A stretch of 6,550 nt of DNA from positions 1 to 6,550 of the forward strand of contig CAITKS010000198.1 in NCBI GenBank assembly GCA_903893085.1, written 5' to 3'. A program made the translations under genes and the position numbers. The stretch's first letter is position 1; every line of letters begins with the position of its first letter. Source of the DNA: an uncultured Actinomycetes bacterium. Lineage in GTDB: Bacteria; Actinomycetota; Actinomycetes; Nanopelagicales; Nanopelagicaceae. Below are positions 1-5,633 of this stretch, piece after piece. The notes beneath the pieces were generated by a model, which made no database searches, was not told the DNA's origin, and saw only the letters and a list, made by a program, of their open reading frames with translations.

Positions 1-915
1 CGACTTATCCGCGCCTATACGCCAATATTTTGGATTATTGGTGTGCTTGGGCTTGGCGCGGTTTTGATTCCTGGACTTGGTGATGAAGTAAATGGTGCTA
101 AAGCTTGGATCAATTTGCCTGGTGGATTTCAGGTGCAACCAGCTGAGTTAGCAAAGATCTCAATCATCGTTGGTATGTCAATGATTTTATCTGAACGTAC
201 GCACGATACAGATTCACCACAACATACAGACGTGCTGCAAGCATTGGTAGTTGCAGCAGTTCCCGTTTTGCTGATTCTGGCGCAACCGGATATGGGTACC
301 GTCTTTATTATTAGCATCGCTGTAGTAACGATCATTGCCGTTTCGGGTGCTCCTATGCGCTGGGTTGTTGGTTTGATTCTGGTTGCTGTCATCGGAAGTT
401 TCGTTGCTGTGAAAGTCGGAGTTATCAACGATTATCAAGTTAAACGTTTGCAATCATTTATTGATCCGAACGCTGATTCGCAGGGCAGTGGTTATCAGCT
501 GCGCCAAGCGCGCATCACAGTTGGATCTGGCGGACTAATCGGAACAGGACTTTTCAATGGGCCACAAACAAATGGTCGCTTTGTTCCAGAACAACAGACT
601 GACTTTATTTTTACTGTAGCTGGCGAAGAACTTGGATTTTTGGGATGTGGATTCATTCTTATTCTCTATCTAACGGTATTGATGCGAGCATTTGGTATCG
701 CACGTAAATCTAATGACCCTTACGGGAAACTCGTTTGCACCGGAGTTATCGCATGGTTTGCATTTCAAACTTTTGAAAACATCGGAATGACTTTAGGAAT
801 GATGCCGATGACTGGGGTTCCACTGCCATTTGTCTCATACGGTGGATCGAGCATGTTTGCGACAATGATTGGCTTTGGGTTGCTACAGAACGTAAATGCC
901 CGCAATCGTGGCTAA
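1..915 (+). CDS. rodA: RodA, SEDS-family peptidoglycan polymerase (5' end missing)
   Basis: RodA is the membrane glycosyltransferase that polymerises lipid II into glycan strands during cell elongation, working with a class B penicillin-binding protein. The frame is open from base 1, so 304 C-terminal residues are visible out of the usual 370-420 or more. Seen in the sequence, numbered from the window edge: QPAELAK at 46-52, QPDMGT at 95-100, a GSGGL loop at 175-179, the family signature ending in QTDFIF with Asp201 at the position of the essential SEDS aspartate, and PLPFVSYGGSS near 274-284. Several hydrophobic membrane segments separate these motifs. The GMTLGMMPMTGVPLPF stretch favours RodA over FtsW. 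Internal GTG or ATG codons such as GTG 43 are not the true start, because homology continues upstream of them. Its partner pbp2 and the mre genes would be expected further upstream (inference from actinobacterial gene order). No terminator follows it. Confidence 0.95.
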   Translation, partial: RLIRAYTPIFWIIGVLGLGAVLIPGLGDEVNGAKAWINLPGGFQVQPAELAKISIIVGMSMILSERTHDTDSPQHTDVLQALVVAAVPVLLILAQPDMGTVFIISIAVVTIIAVSGAPMRWVVGLILVAVIGSFVAVKVGVINDYQVKRLQSFIDPNADSQGSGYQLRQARITVGSGGLIGTGLFNGPQTNGRFVPEQQTDFIFTVAGEELGFLGCGFILILYLTVLMRAFGIARKSNDPYGKLVCTGVIAWFAFQTFENIGMTLGMMPMTGVPLPFVSYGGSSMFATMIGFGLLQNVNARNRG

Positions 916-984
916 ATAACCGAGATTCAACGCTCATTTCGCGCTTTGGTGCATTCATCTGCCATACTTACCCCAACAGTTCAG

Positions 985-1020
985 CGCGGCTCGCGATCTA
1001 AATCGCGAAGGAAGCCAGCG
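985..1020 (+). promoter_or_regulatory. Compound hairpin in the probable rne leader
   Basis: A perfect 7-bp stem, TCGCGAT (991-997) with ATCGCGA (1002-1008), closes a CTAA loop. It is extended below by GGC 988-990 with GCC 1014-1016, across a bulge AGGAA, and by CGC 985-987 with GCG 1018-1020, past a bulged A. That gives about 13 base pairs. No T-run follows, so it is not a standard intrinsic terminator of rodA. It lies about 125 nt before the rne start. A smaller stem, CAACC 1070-1074 with GGTTG 1079-1083 and an AAAA loop, lies between the two. E. coli rne mRNA is autoregulated through hairpins in its 5' UTR; a similar role here is inference only. Confidence 0.5.
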
Positions 1021-1113
1021 GCGGACTCACACAGAAGTAAAAAGATTTGCTTGAGGGATTTACCAGGGTCAACCAAAAGGTTGTTTGCCAGATAAGTGAC
1101 TACAAGCCAGAGC

Positions 1114-1127
1114 GCGTTAATTAACGC
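1114..1127. repeat. 14-bp perfect palindrome just upstream of the rne ribosome-binding site
   Basis: GCGTTAATTAACGC is identical to its reverse complement. It ends 17 nt before the rne ATG and 3 nt before the GAGG ribosome-binding site (1131-1134). As DNA it could be an operator for a dimeric regulator. As RNA it would form only a 5-bp stem with an AATT loop, which might hinder ribosome access or present an AU-rich loop to RNase E. Its centre TTAATTAA (1117-1124) recurs at 4103 and 5601. The palindrome is certain; any function is not. Confidence 0.55.
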
Positions 1128-1144
1128 ATAGAGGATTTGGTGCC

Positions 1145-3352
1145 ATGGCTATTGAGCCAAAGTCACCGCGCAAGCGTGCGGTGAAAAAAGTAGGTAAGAA
1201 GAAATCTGTTCCAGGCGATAACGCAGTGGAATCAATTGATACGCCAGTTGCTGAAGTAACTGAGACGAAATCAAAGAAGAAGGCTCCGGCTATTCCGGTC
1301 CCAATTTTTCAAGCCGCTCCTGAAGAGAAAGCTCCGAAGAGCGCGCCAAAGAGTGCAAAGAAGAGCGCTGCAAAGACAGAAGCAACTGAGGCACCTGCGG
1401 AGAATAAATCTGCAGATGGCGAAGGCTCAGATGCTGGTGATGATTCAGATTCACGTGCCAATCGAAATCGCCGTCGCCGTCGCGGTGGCCGCGGTCGTCG
1501 CAAACCACAAGCAGATGGTGTTGAAGGCTCTGAGGGCGCAGAAGATGATGACAGCGAAAGTTCTGAAACTGACAGCGAAGGCACCGAAGGTGCAACTCAT
1601 CGTCGCCGACGTCGCCGTCGTGCAACTGGTGATGGTGTAACTCCTGGTGAAATCGTTGACGAAGATGGCGTAATTACAGTTGTTAAGGTGCGCGAAGTTC
1701 GCGAAAAAACTGAACGTCCAGCGCGCGCAGATCGCAACGAACGCGGAACGCGTAATCGACGTGAAAGAAGCGGTCGATCAGAACGCTCTGATAACCGCGG
1801 AGATTATCGCGAGCCATATCGTCGTCGCGGAACAATAATCACAGATGGCGAATTCCTTGCCCGCCGTGAAAACGTTGATCGCGAGATGCTGGTTCGCCAG
1901 ATCGGTGATCGTATTCAGATTGCTGTTATCGAAGACAAGGTAATGGTCGAGCACTATGTAAACCGAAATGCCAACGTTTCATATGTCGGTAACGTTTACT
2001 TAGGTCGCGTCCAGAACGTTCTTCCTTCGATGGAAGCCGCATTCGTTGATATCGGTAAGGGCCGCAACGCGGTTCTTTATGCGGGTGAAGTTAATTGGGA
2101 TGCCGCAGGTATTTCAGAGACGCAGCCACGCAAAATCGAAATGGTTTTAAAGACAGGTCAACCAGTTCTTGTACAGGTTACAAAAGATCCAATTGGCCAA
2201 AAGGGTGCACGACTTACTAGCCAGATTTCTCTTCCTGGTCGTTATGTTGTCTATGTTCCTGGCGGTGGAATGAGCGGTATCTCTAAGCGTCTTCCTGAAT
2301 CAGAGCGCACTCGTTTAAAGGCAATTCTTAAGAATTTAATTCCAGAAGAAGCAGGCGTCATTGTGCGCACCGCTGCTGAAGGAGTTAGCGAAGAAGAGCT
2401 AACCAATGATGTCGCGCGACTTAAAGCGCAATGGGAAGACATTTACCAAAAGTCTGAAAATCCAAATTTCCACGCGCCCGCACTTCTGCTCTCTGAGCCA
2501 GATCTTGCTGTACGTGTTATCCGCGATATTTTCAACGAAGATTTCCGCAAGCTGACTATTCAAGGCAGCGATGCTTGGGAAGAGATCAGCACATACCTTG
2601 GTGGTATCGCACCTGAACTCGTTGGCAAGTTAGAGAAATACTCTGGTAACGGAGATCTCTTCGCTGAATTCCGAGTCGAGGAGCAACTGGCTAAGGCATT
2701 TGATCGCAAGGTTTATCTGCCATCTGGTGGTTCCCTTGTTATCGATCGCACCGAAGCGATGATCGTAATTGACGTCAACACCGGTAAATTTATTGGTAAG
2801 GGCGGAAACCTCGAAGAGACGGTTACCAAGAACAACTTGGAAGCAGCCGAAGAAATTGCACGTCAACTTCGTTTACGCGACTTAGGTGGAATTATCGTTA
2901 TCGACTTCATCGATATGGTTCTTGAATCTAACCGTGATGCGGTTCTACGTCGGCTAGTTGAATGTTTAGGTCGCGATCGCACTAAGCACCAGGTTGCAGA
3001 AGTAACTTCACTTGGATTAGTACAGATGACTCGCAAGCGCGTTGGACAAGGTCTGATCGAAGCTTTCTCAACTACCTGTGATTCTTGTTCAGGTCGCGGC
3101 ATTCATATTCATATGGAGCCGGTAAAGATGAAGGCTCCTATGCCACAAGTTAATTCACAATCAGCATCGCACGAAGATGCTGATGAATCTCAGGCAACAG
3201 AACACGAATTTCATGAAGTTCTAAATGAATCTCTTAATGAGGAAAATTCTGAAACTGATTCTGAATCCAATTCAGAGGATGTTGCTGAGAAGGCAAAACC
3301 TGCTGGGCGACGCCGTCGCAGGGCAGCTTCTAGCGGGATCATCACCGCCTAG
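1145..3352 (+). CDS. rne: Ribonuclease E/G family endoribonuclease with long N-terminal extension
   Basis: RNase E is the main single-strand-specific endonuclease of mRNA decay and rRNA/tRNA maturation. The 735 residues fall into four parts. Residues 1-230 are disordered: Lys/Ala/Pro-rich at 5-78, acidic at 88-103, arginine blocks at 104-120 and 153-159 (seven Arg in a row), and an R/E/D-rich stretch at about 190-230. An S1 RNA-binding domain covers roughly 280-345. The catalytic core follows, with IDVNTGK (Asp543) and VIDFIDM (Asp587) matching the magnesium-binding Asp303 and Asp346 of E. coli RNase E. The zinc-link CDSC is at Cys645 and Cys648. The last 70 residues are acidic and end in an Arg5 run at 722-726. 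The core resembles mycobacterial RNase E. Actinobacteria carry the scaffold region at the N-terminus rather than the C-terminus. The ATG start is preceded by GAGG (1131-1134), ten bases away. No clear promoter is seen, so readthrough from rodA is possible. Confidence 0.96.
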   Translation: MAIEPKSPRKRAVKKVGKKKSVPGDNAVESIDTPVAEVTETKSKKKAPAIPVPIFQAAPEEKAPKSAPKSAKKSAAKTEATEAPAENKSADGEGSDAGDDSDSRANRNRRRRRGGRGRRKPQADGVEGSEGAEDDDSESSETDSEGTEGATHRRRRRRRATGDGVTPGEIVDEDGVITVVKVREVREKTERPARADRNERGTRNRRERSGRSERSDNRGDYREPYRRRGTIITDGEFLARRENVDREMLVRQIGDRIQIAVIEDKVMVEHYVNRNANVSYVGNVYLGRVQNVLPSMEAAFVDIGKGRNAVLYAGEVNWDAAGISETQPRKIEMVLKTGQPVLVQVTKDPIGQKGARLTSQISLPGRYVVYVPGGGMSGISKRLPESERTRLKAILKNLIPEEAGVIVRTAAEGVSEEELTNDVARLKAQWEDIYQKSENPNFHAPALLLSEPDLAVRVIRDIFNEDFRKLTIQGSDAWEEISTYLGGIAPELVGKLEKYSGNGDLFAEFRVEEQLAKAFDRKVYLPSGGSLVIDRTEAMIVIDVNTGKFIGKGGNLEETVTKNNLEAAEEIARQLRLRDLGGIIVIDFIDMVLESNRDAVLRRLVECLGRDRTKHQVAEVTSLGLVQMTRKRVGQGLIEAFSTTCDSCSGRGIHIHMEPVKMKAPMPQVNSQSASHEDADESQATEHEFHEVLNESLNEENSETDSESNSEDVAEKAKPAGRRRRRAASSGIITA

Positions 3353-3356
3353 AAAA

Positions 3357-3395
3357 ACCCCAATTTGACCCTGGGGGTATGAAATCCGTACCCTT
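3357..3395 (+). promoter_or_regulatory. Two mutually exclusive hairpins between rne and rplU
   Basis: ACCCC (3357-3361) can pair with GGGGT (3374-3378) around a 12-nt loop. The same G-tract can instead pair downstream, GGGTA (3375-3379) with TACCC (3389-3393), plus two possible G-U pairs outwards. Only one can form at a time. Neither is followed by a T-run, so a canonical terminator for rne is not supported, although a weak or U-less one cannot be excluded. The second dyad spans the spacer and -10 of the promoter candidate described next, so it could also be read as a DNA operator. Confidence 0.35.
3365..3394 (+). promoter_or_regulatory. Candidate housekeeping-sigma promoter for rplU-rpmA
   Basis: The -35 candidate TTGACC (3365-3370) is separated by 18 bp from the -10 candidate TACCCT (3389-3394). 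This fits the loose actinobacterial pattern TTGAC...TAnnnT, with 5 of 6 and 3 of 6 matches to the consensus hexamers. It begins 13 bp after the rne stop codon and predicts a transcript start near 3400-3402, giving a leader of about 60 nt. It would let the ribosomal-protein genes be expressed independently of rne. The weak -10 match limits confidence. Confidence 0.5.
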
Positions 3396-3402
3396 AGCCT
3401 CT

Positions 3403-3435
3403 GCTCGATCGCAGCCCATCTGGGGCGGCACGAGC
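3403..3435 (+). promoter_or_regulatory. Structured 5' leader hairpin of rplU-rpmA mRNA
   Basis: A closing stem GCTCG (3403-3407) with CGAGC (3431-3435) is followed by an asymmetric internal loop, ATC on one side and A on the other. Above it come 2 bp (3411-3412 with 3428-3429), an A-G mismatch, and a GCCC/GGGC stem (3414-3417 with 3423-3426) under a five-base loop. It starts one to three bases after the predicted transcript start, and the rplU ribosome-binding site GGAG (3448-3451) lies 12 nt beyond. Ribosomal-protein operons are often controlled by such leaders, and an L21 leader RNA is known in Bacillota. Binding of L21 here is inference. A competing small stem, CTGC 3401-3404 with GCAG 3411-3414, is also possible. 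Confidence 0.45.
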
Positions 3436-3459
3436 GTGAAATGAACTGGAGCAAGAATC

Positions 3460-3774
3460 GTGTACGCAATTGTTAAAGCTGGCGGACGCCAGGAGAAAGT
3501 CACCATCGGTGAAACCATCACTGTCGATCGCATCGACCAAGCTGCTGGAGCAACCGTAACTTTTCCTGCACTTCTCGTCGTTGATGGCGCAAGCGTCACA
3601 TCTGATCCAAAAGTTCTAAGTGGTGTAAAAGTTTCTGGCGAAGTTATTGACGAAGTTAAAGGTCCAAAGATCGACATCCTTCGTTACATGAACAAGACCG
3701 GTTATCGCCGTCGTCAAGGTTTTCGTGCACAGCAAACTCGAGTCAAGATCACCGCTATCAGCGGCGTGAAATAA
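3460..3774 (+). CDS. rplU: 50S ribosomal protein L21
   Basis: L21 is a 23S rRNA-binding protein of the large ribosomal subunit. The 104 residues match the usual length of about 100-105. The start [13 protein letters not shown] is the family N-terminus, and the conserved basic C-terminal region [18 protein letters not shown] is present, including the G-[HF]-R element of the L21 signature. The start codon is GTG, supported by the conserved N-terminus and by GGAG (3448-3451) eight bases upstream. It is followed after 11 bp by rpmA, the standard bacterial rplU-rpmA pair. Expression is probably from the promoter candidate at 3365-3394, with the hairpin at 3403-3435 in its leader. Confidence 0.98.
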   Translation: MYAIVKAGGRQEKVTIGETITVDRIDQAAGATVTFPALLVVDGASVTSDPKVLSGVKVSGEVIDEVKGPKIDILRYMNKTGYRRRQGFRAQQTRVKITAISGVK

Positions 3775-3785
3775 GGGGCTGAACA

Positions 3786-4040
3786 ATGGCAAGTAAGAAG
3801 GGTGTCTCCTCGACACGTAACGGTCGCGATTCAAATCCGCAATACCTTGGTATCAAGCGCTTTGGCGGACAAGAAGTAAACGCAGGCGAGATCTTGGTTC
3901 GCCAACGCGGTACACATTTTCACCCAGGCAAGAACGTTGGACGCGGTAAGGACGACACACTCTTTGCACTTGCTGCAGGAGCAGTTGAATTCGGTCGCGC
4001 TCGCGGACGTCGTGTAGTGAATGTGGTTCCGGTCGCTTAA
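3786..4040 (+). CDS. rpmA: 50S ribosomal protein L27
   Basis: L27 sits near the peptidyl-transferase centre, and its flexible N-terminal tail reaches towards the P-site tRNA. The 84-residue protein is full length. It shows the conserved N-terminus [15 protein letters not shown], the KRFGGQ block, and the family signature [15 protein letters not shown], followed by [13 protein letters not shown]. The tail begins directly with the MASKKG form and lacks the cleavable extension found in Bacillota, so no Prp-type protease is required. The ribosome-binding site AAGGGG overlaps the rplU stop codon and lies seven bases before the ATG, so the two genes are probably translated in step. A strong terminator follows 12 bp after the stop codon. 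Confidence 0.98.
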   Translation: MASKKGVSSTRNGRDSNPQYLGIKRFGGQEVNAGEILVRQRGTHFHPGKNVGRGKDDTLFALAAGAVEFGRARGRRVVNVVPVA

Positions 4041-4052
4041 TTTAGGTTTCTC

Positions 4053-4088
4053 AAAAAGAGCGAGCCGCGTTCGTGGCTCGCTCTTTTT
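4053..4088 (+). terminator. Strong intrinsic terminator after rpmA
   Basis: AAAAAGAGCGAGCC (4053-4066) pairs perfectly over 14 bp with GGCTCGCTCTTTTT (4075-4088). The stem continues inwards with a G-T wobble and a C-G pair, leaving a GTTC tetraloop (4069-4072). The five T residues on the 3' side provide the U-tract, and the matching A-run means the element could also work on the other strand. It marks the 3' end of the rplU-rpmA transcript and implies that obg has its own promoter or depends on readthrough. Confidence 0.93.
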
Positions 4089-4102
4089 ATTTCATAAAGG
4101 TT

Positions 4103-4110
4103 TTAATTAA
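4103..4110. repeat. TTAATTAA element upstream of obg
   Basis: This exact 8-bp palindrome lies between the rpmA terminator and the obg ribosome-binding site, and ends 26 nt before the obg ATG. The same 8-mer sits before rne (1117-1124) and before proB (5601-5608). It may overlap a -10 region for obg, since this is the only AT-rich DNA between the terminator and the gene, but I see no convincing -35 partner, so no promoter is called. Confidence 0.4.
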
Positions 4111-4136
4111 TAGTTCACCGAAAGGAGTAGATAGAG

Positions 4137-5633
4137 ATGACAACGTTTATTGATCGTGTGACTCTCTATGCTGCTGCCGGAAAAGGTGGAGACGGTTGCG
4201 TCTCGGTAAAGCGCGAAAAATTTAAACCACTTGGTGGACCAGATGGCGGCAATGGTGGTCGTGGGGGAGACATTATTTTGATCGTCGACTCAAGTGTCAC
4301 AACACTTCTGGATTTCCATCATTCACCTCACCGCAAAGCAACCTCAGGTTCTCAAGGTTATGGCGATCGCAAAGATGGAACCTACGGCGAAGATTTAATT
4401 CTGCCTGTACCAAATGGCACAGTTGTTCTCGATGATAAAGGAAATCAATTAGCTGACCTCATCGGTACTGGAACAACGTTTCTTGCTGCACAAGGTGGCC
4501 ACGGTGGTCTAGGAAATTTAGCGCTCTCATCATCTAAACGCCGCGCGCCAGGATTCGCACTGCTTGGTGAACCAGGTGAAGAACGCACTCTTTATTTAGA
4601 ACTTAAATCAGTTGCTGACATTGCGTTGGTTGGATATCCAAGTGCCGGAAAGTCTTCACTAATTGCTGCAATATCTGCGGCACGTCCCAAGATCGCTGAT
4701 TATCCGTTCACAACTTTGGTTCCAAACTTAGGCGTAGTTCAAGCAGGAGATACCCGATTTACCGTTGCAGATGTTCCAGGTTTAATCCCAGGAGCATCAC
4801 AAGGCAAGGGCCTCGGCTTGGAATTCTTGCGCCACGTCGAGCGCTGTGTTGCGTTGGTACACGTTCTAGATTGTGGAACTCTGGAAACAGATCGTGATCC
4901 AGTAAGTGATCTAGAAATTATTGAAGCAGAACTTGCGCTTTATGGCGGCCTTGAAGATCGCGTGCGAATTGTTGCGCTAAATAAAATTGATCTACCTGAT
5001 GGTAAAGCGATGGCAGATATGGTTGCGCAAACCCTGCGCGATAAGGGCTATGAGGTTTATCCAGTATCGGCGGCAAGTCGTGAAGGCTTGCAAGAACTTC
5101 TTTATGCCATGGCGCGCTTAGTTCAGAAAGCGCGTGCTGAGGCAGCAACAGAGGAACGCACTCGAATTATTTTGCGTCCCGTGGCAGTTGATGATTCTGG
5201 ATTTACTGTGCAAGCAAATGCCGATGGTTCATTTAGCGTGCGCGGTCAGAAAGTTGTTCGTTGGGTTCGCCAAACAAACTTTAAGAACGCCGAAGCAATT
5301 GGTTATTTAGCAGACCGCTTAGCCCAACTCGGAGTTGAAAAAGAGTTGTTTAAGAAAGGCGCTGTTGCAGGAAGTGAAGTTCGCATCGGATCAGGTGATA
5401 ACGAAGTTGTCTTCGAATGGGAGCCAACAATCGAGGCTGGAGCAGAACAACTCGCTGGCCACTTACATCGCCGCGGCGAGGATTCACGCCTTGAAGGAGC
5501 ATGGGTTGTCGAAGAACGTGTTGTCGATCAACTATCTGATGATGAAATTGCGCAACAATGGGAGTACAACGTGGAGGACCCACATACTCCGCAAGCAGAT
5601 TTAATTAAGCCACCAATTAGCGAGGATAAGTAA
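4137..5633 (+). CDS. obgE: Obg family GTPase, ribosome-assembly and stress GTPase
   Basis: Obg (also obg or cgtA) is an essential GTPase that binds the 50S subunit late in its assembly and links it to nucleotide and stress status. Its 498 residues show all three expected domains. The glycine-rich Obg fold covers about 1-158 ([19 protein letters not shown] and GGHGGLGN are visible). The G domain follows, with G1 GYPSAGKSS at 166-174, G2 threonines 192-193, G3 DVPG 212-215, G4 NKID 282-285 and G5 SA 311-312. The C-terminal OCT domain covers about 356-430. A charged tail of about 68 residues follows, as in other actinobacterial Obg proteins. No key residue is missing. AAGGAG (4122-4127) is a strong ribosome-binding site nine bases before the ATG. 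It follows rplU-rpmA, the usual bacterial neighbours, but is separated from them by a terminator. The stop codon abuts the proB start. Confidence 0.98.
   Translation: MTTFIDRVTLYAAAGKGGDGCVSVKREKFKPLGGPDGGNGGRGGDIILIVDSSVTTLLDFHHSPHRKATSGSQGYGDRKDGTYGEDLILPVPNGTVVLDDKGNQLADLIGTGTTFLAAQGGHGGLGNLALSSSKRRAPGFALLGEPGEERTLYLELKSVADIALVGYPSAGKSSLIAAISAARPKIADYPFTTLVPNLGVVQAGDTRFTVADVPGLIPGASQGKGLGLEFLRHVERCVALVHVLDCGTLETDRDPVSDLEIIEAELALYGGLEDRVRIVALNKIDLPDGKAMADMVAQTLRDKGYEVYPVSAASREGLQELLYAMARLVQKARAEAATEERTRIILRPVAVDDSGFTVQANADGSFSVRGQKVVRWVRQTNFKNAEAIGYLADRLAQLGVEKELFKKGAVAGSEVRIGSGDNEVVFEWEPTIEAGAEQLAGHLHRRGEDSRLEGAWVVEERVVDQLSDDEIAQQWEYNVEDPHTPQADLIKPPISEDK
5601..5608. repeat. TTAATTAA element inside the 3' end of obg, upstream of proB
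   Basis: This is the third exact copy of the 8-mer. It lies in frame within obg, coding part of an Asp-Leu-Ile-Lys stretch, and ends 25 nt before the proB ATG and 13 nt before its GAGG ribosome-binding site (5622-5625). Because it is under coding constraint its presence may be accidental. The matching position relative to the rne and obg copies is why it is listed. Confidence 0.3.

Noticed and set aside
129..428. Open reading frames on the minus strand across rodA (also 214-453 and 746-958).
   Set aside because: They lie opposite a well-conserved gene, have low-complexity Thr/Ile/Asn-rich translations, and resemble no family I know.
1051..1079. A possible rne promoter with TTGAGG (1051-1056) as the -35.
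   Set aside because: No TAnnnT sequence occurs at 16-19 bp downstream. Other -10-like strings in 916-1144 also lack a -35 partner.
1309..1640. Several long alternative frames on both strands across the RNase E extension (1290-1625 and 1309-1584 minus, 1353-1640 plus).
   Set aside because: The repetitive Arg, Lys and Ser codons of the low-complexity extension avoid stops in other frames. The translations are themselves low complexity.
1063..3374. The 10-mer TTGACCCTGG at 3365-3374 reappears as its reverse complement at 1063-1072, suggesting a minus-strand promoter or shared operator in the rne leader.
   Set aside because: Dozens of 10-bp matches are expected by chance in a window this size. 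No good -10 follows at 17-18 bp on the minus strand, and no minus-strand gene is present.
3342..3677. A 111-codon minus-strand frame overlapping the end of rne, the spacer and rplU.
   Set aside because: It shadows rplU, whose product is unmistakable. The translation is Ser/Thr/Pro-rich with no recognisable domain.
2973..4370. Two GCGATCGC octamers (2973-2980 and 4363-4370), similar to the cyanobacterial HIP1 repeat.
   Set aside because: Both lie in coding sequence and arise from a frequent Asp-Arg codon pair (GAT CGC) after a codon ending in GC. The genes are actinobacterial and no wider repeat pattern is visible.
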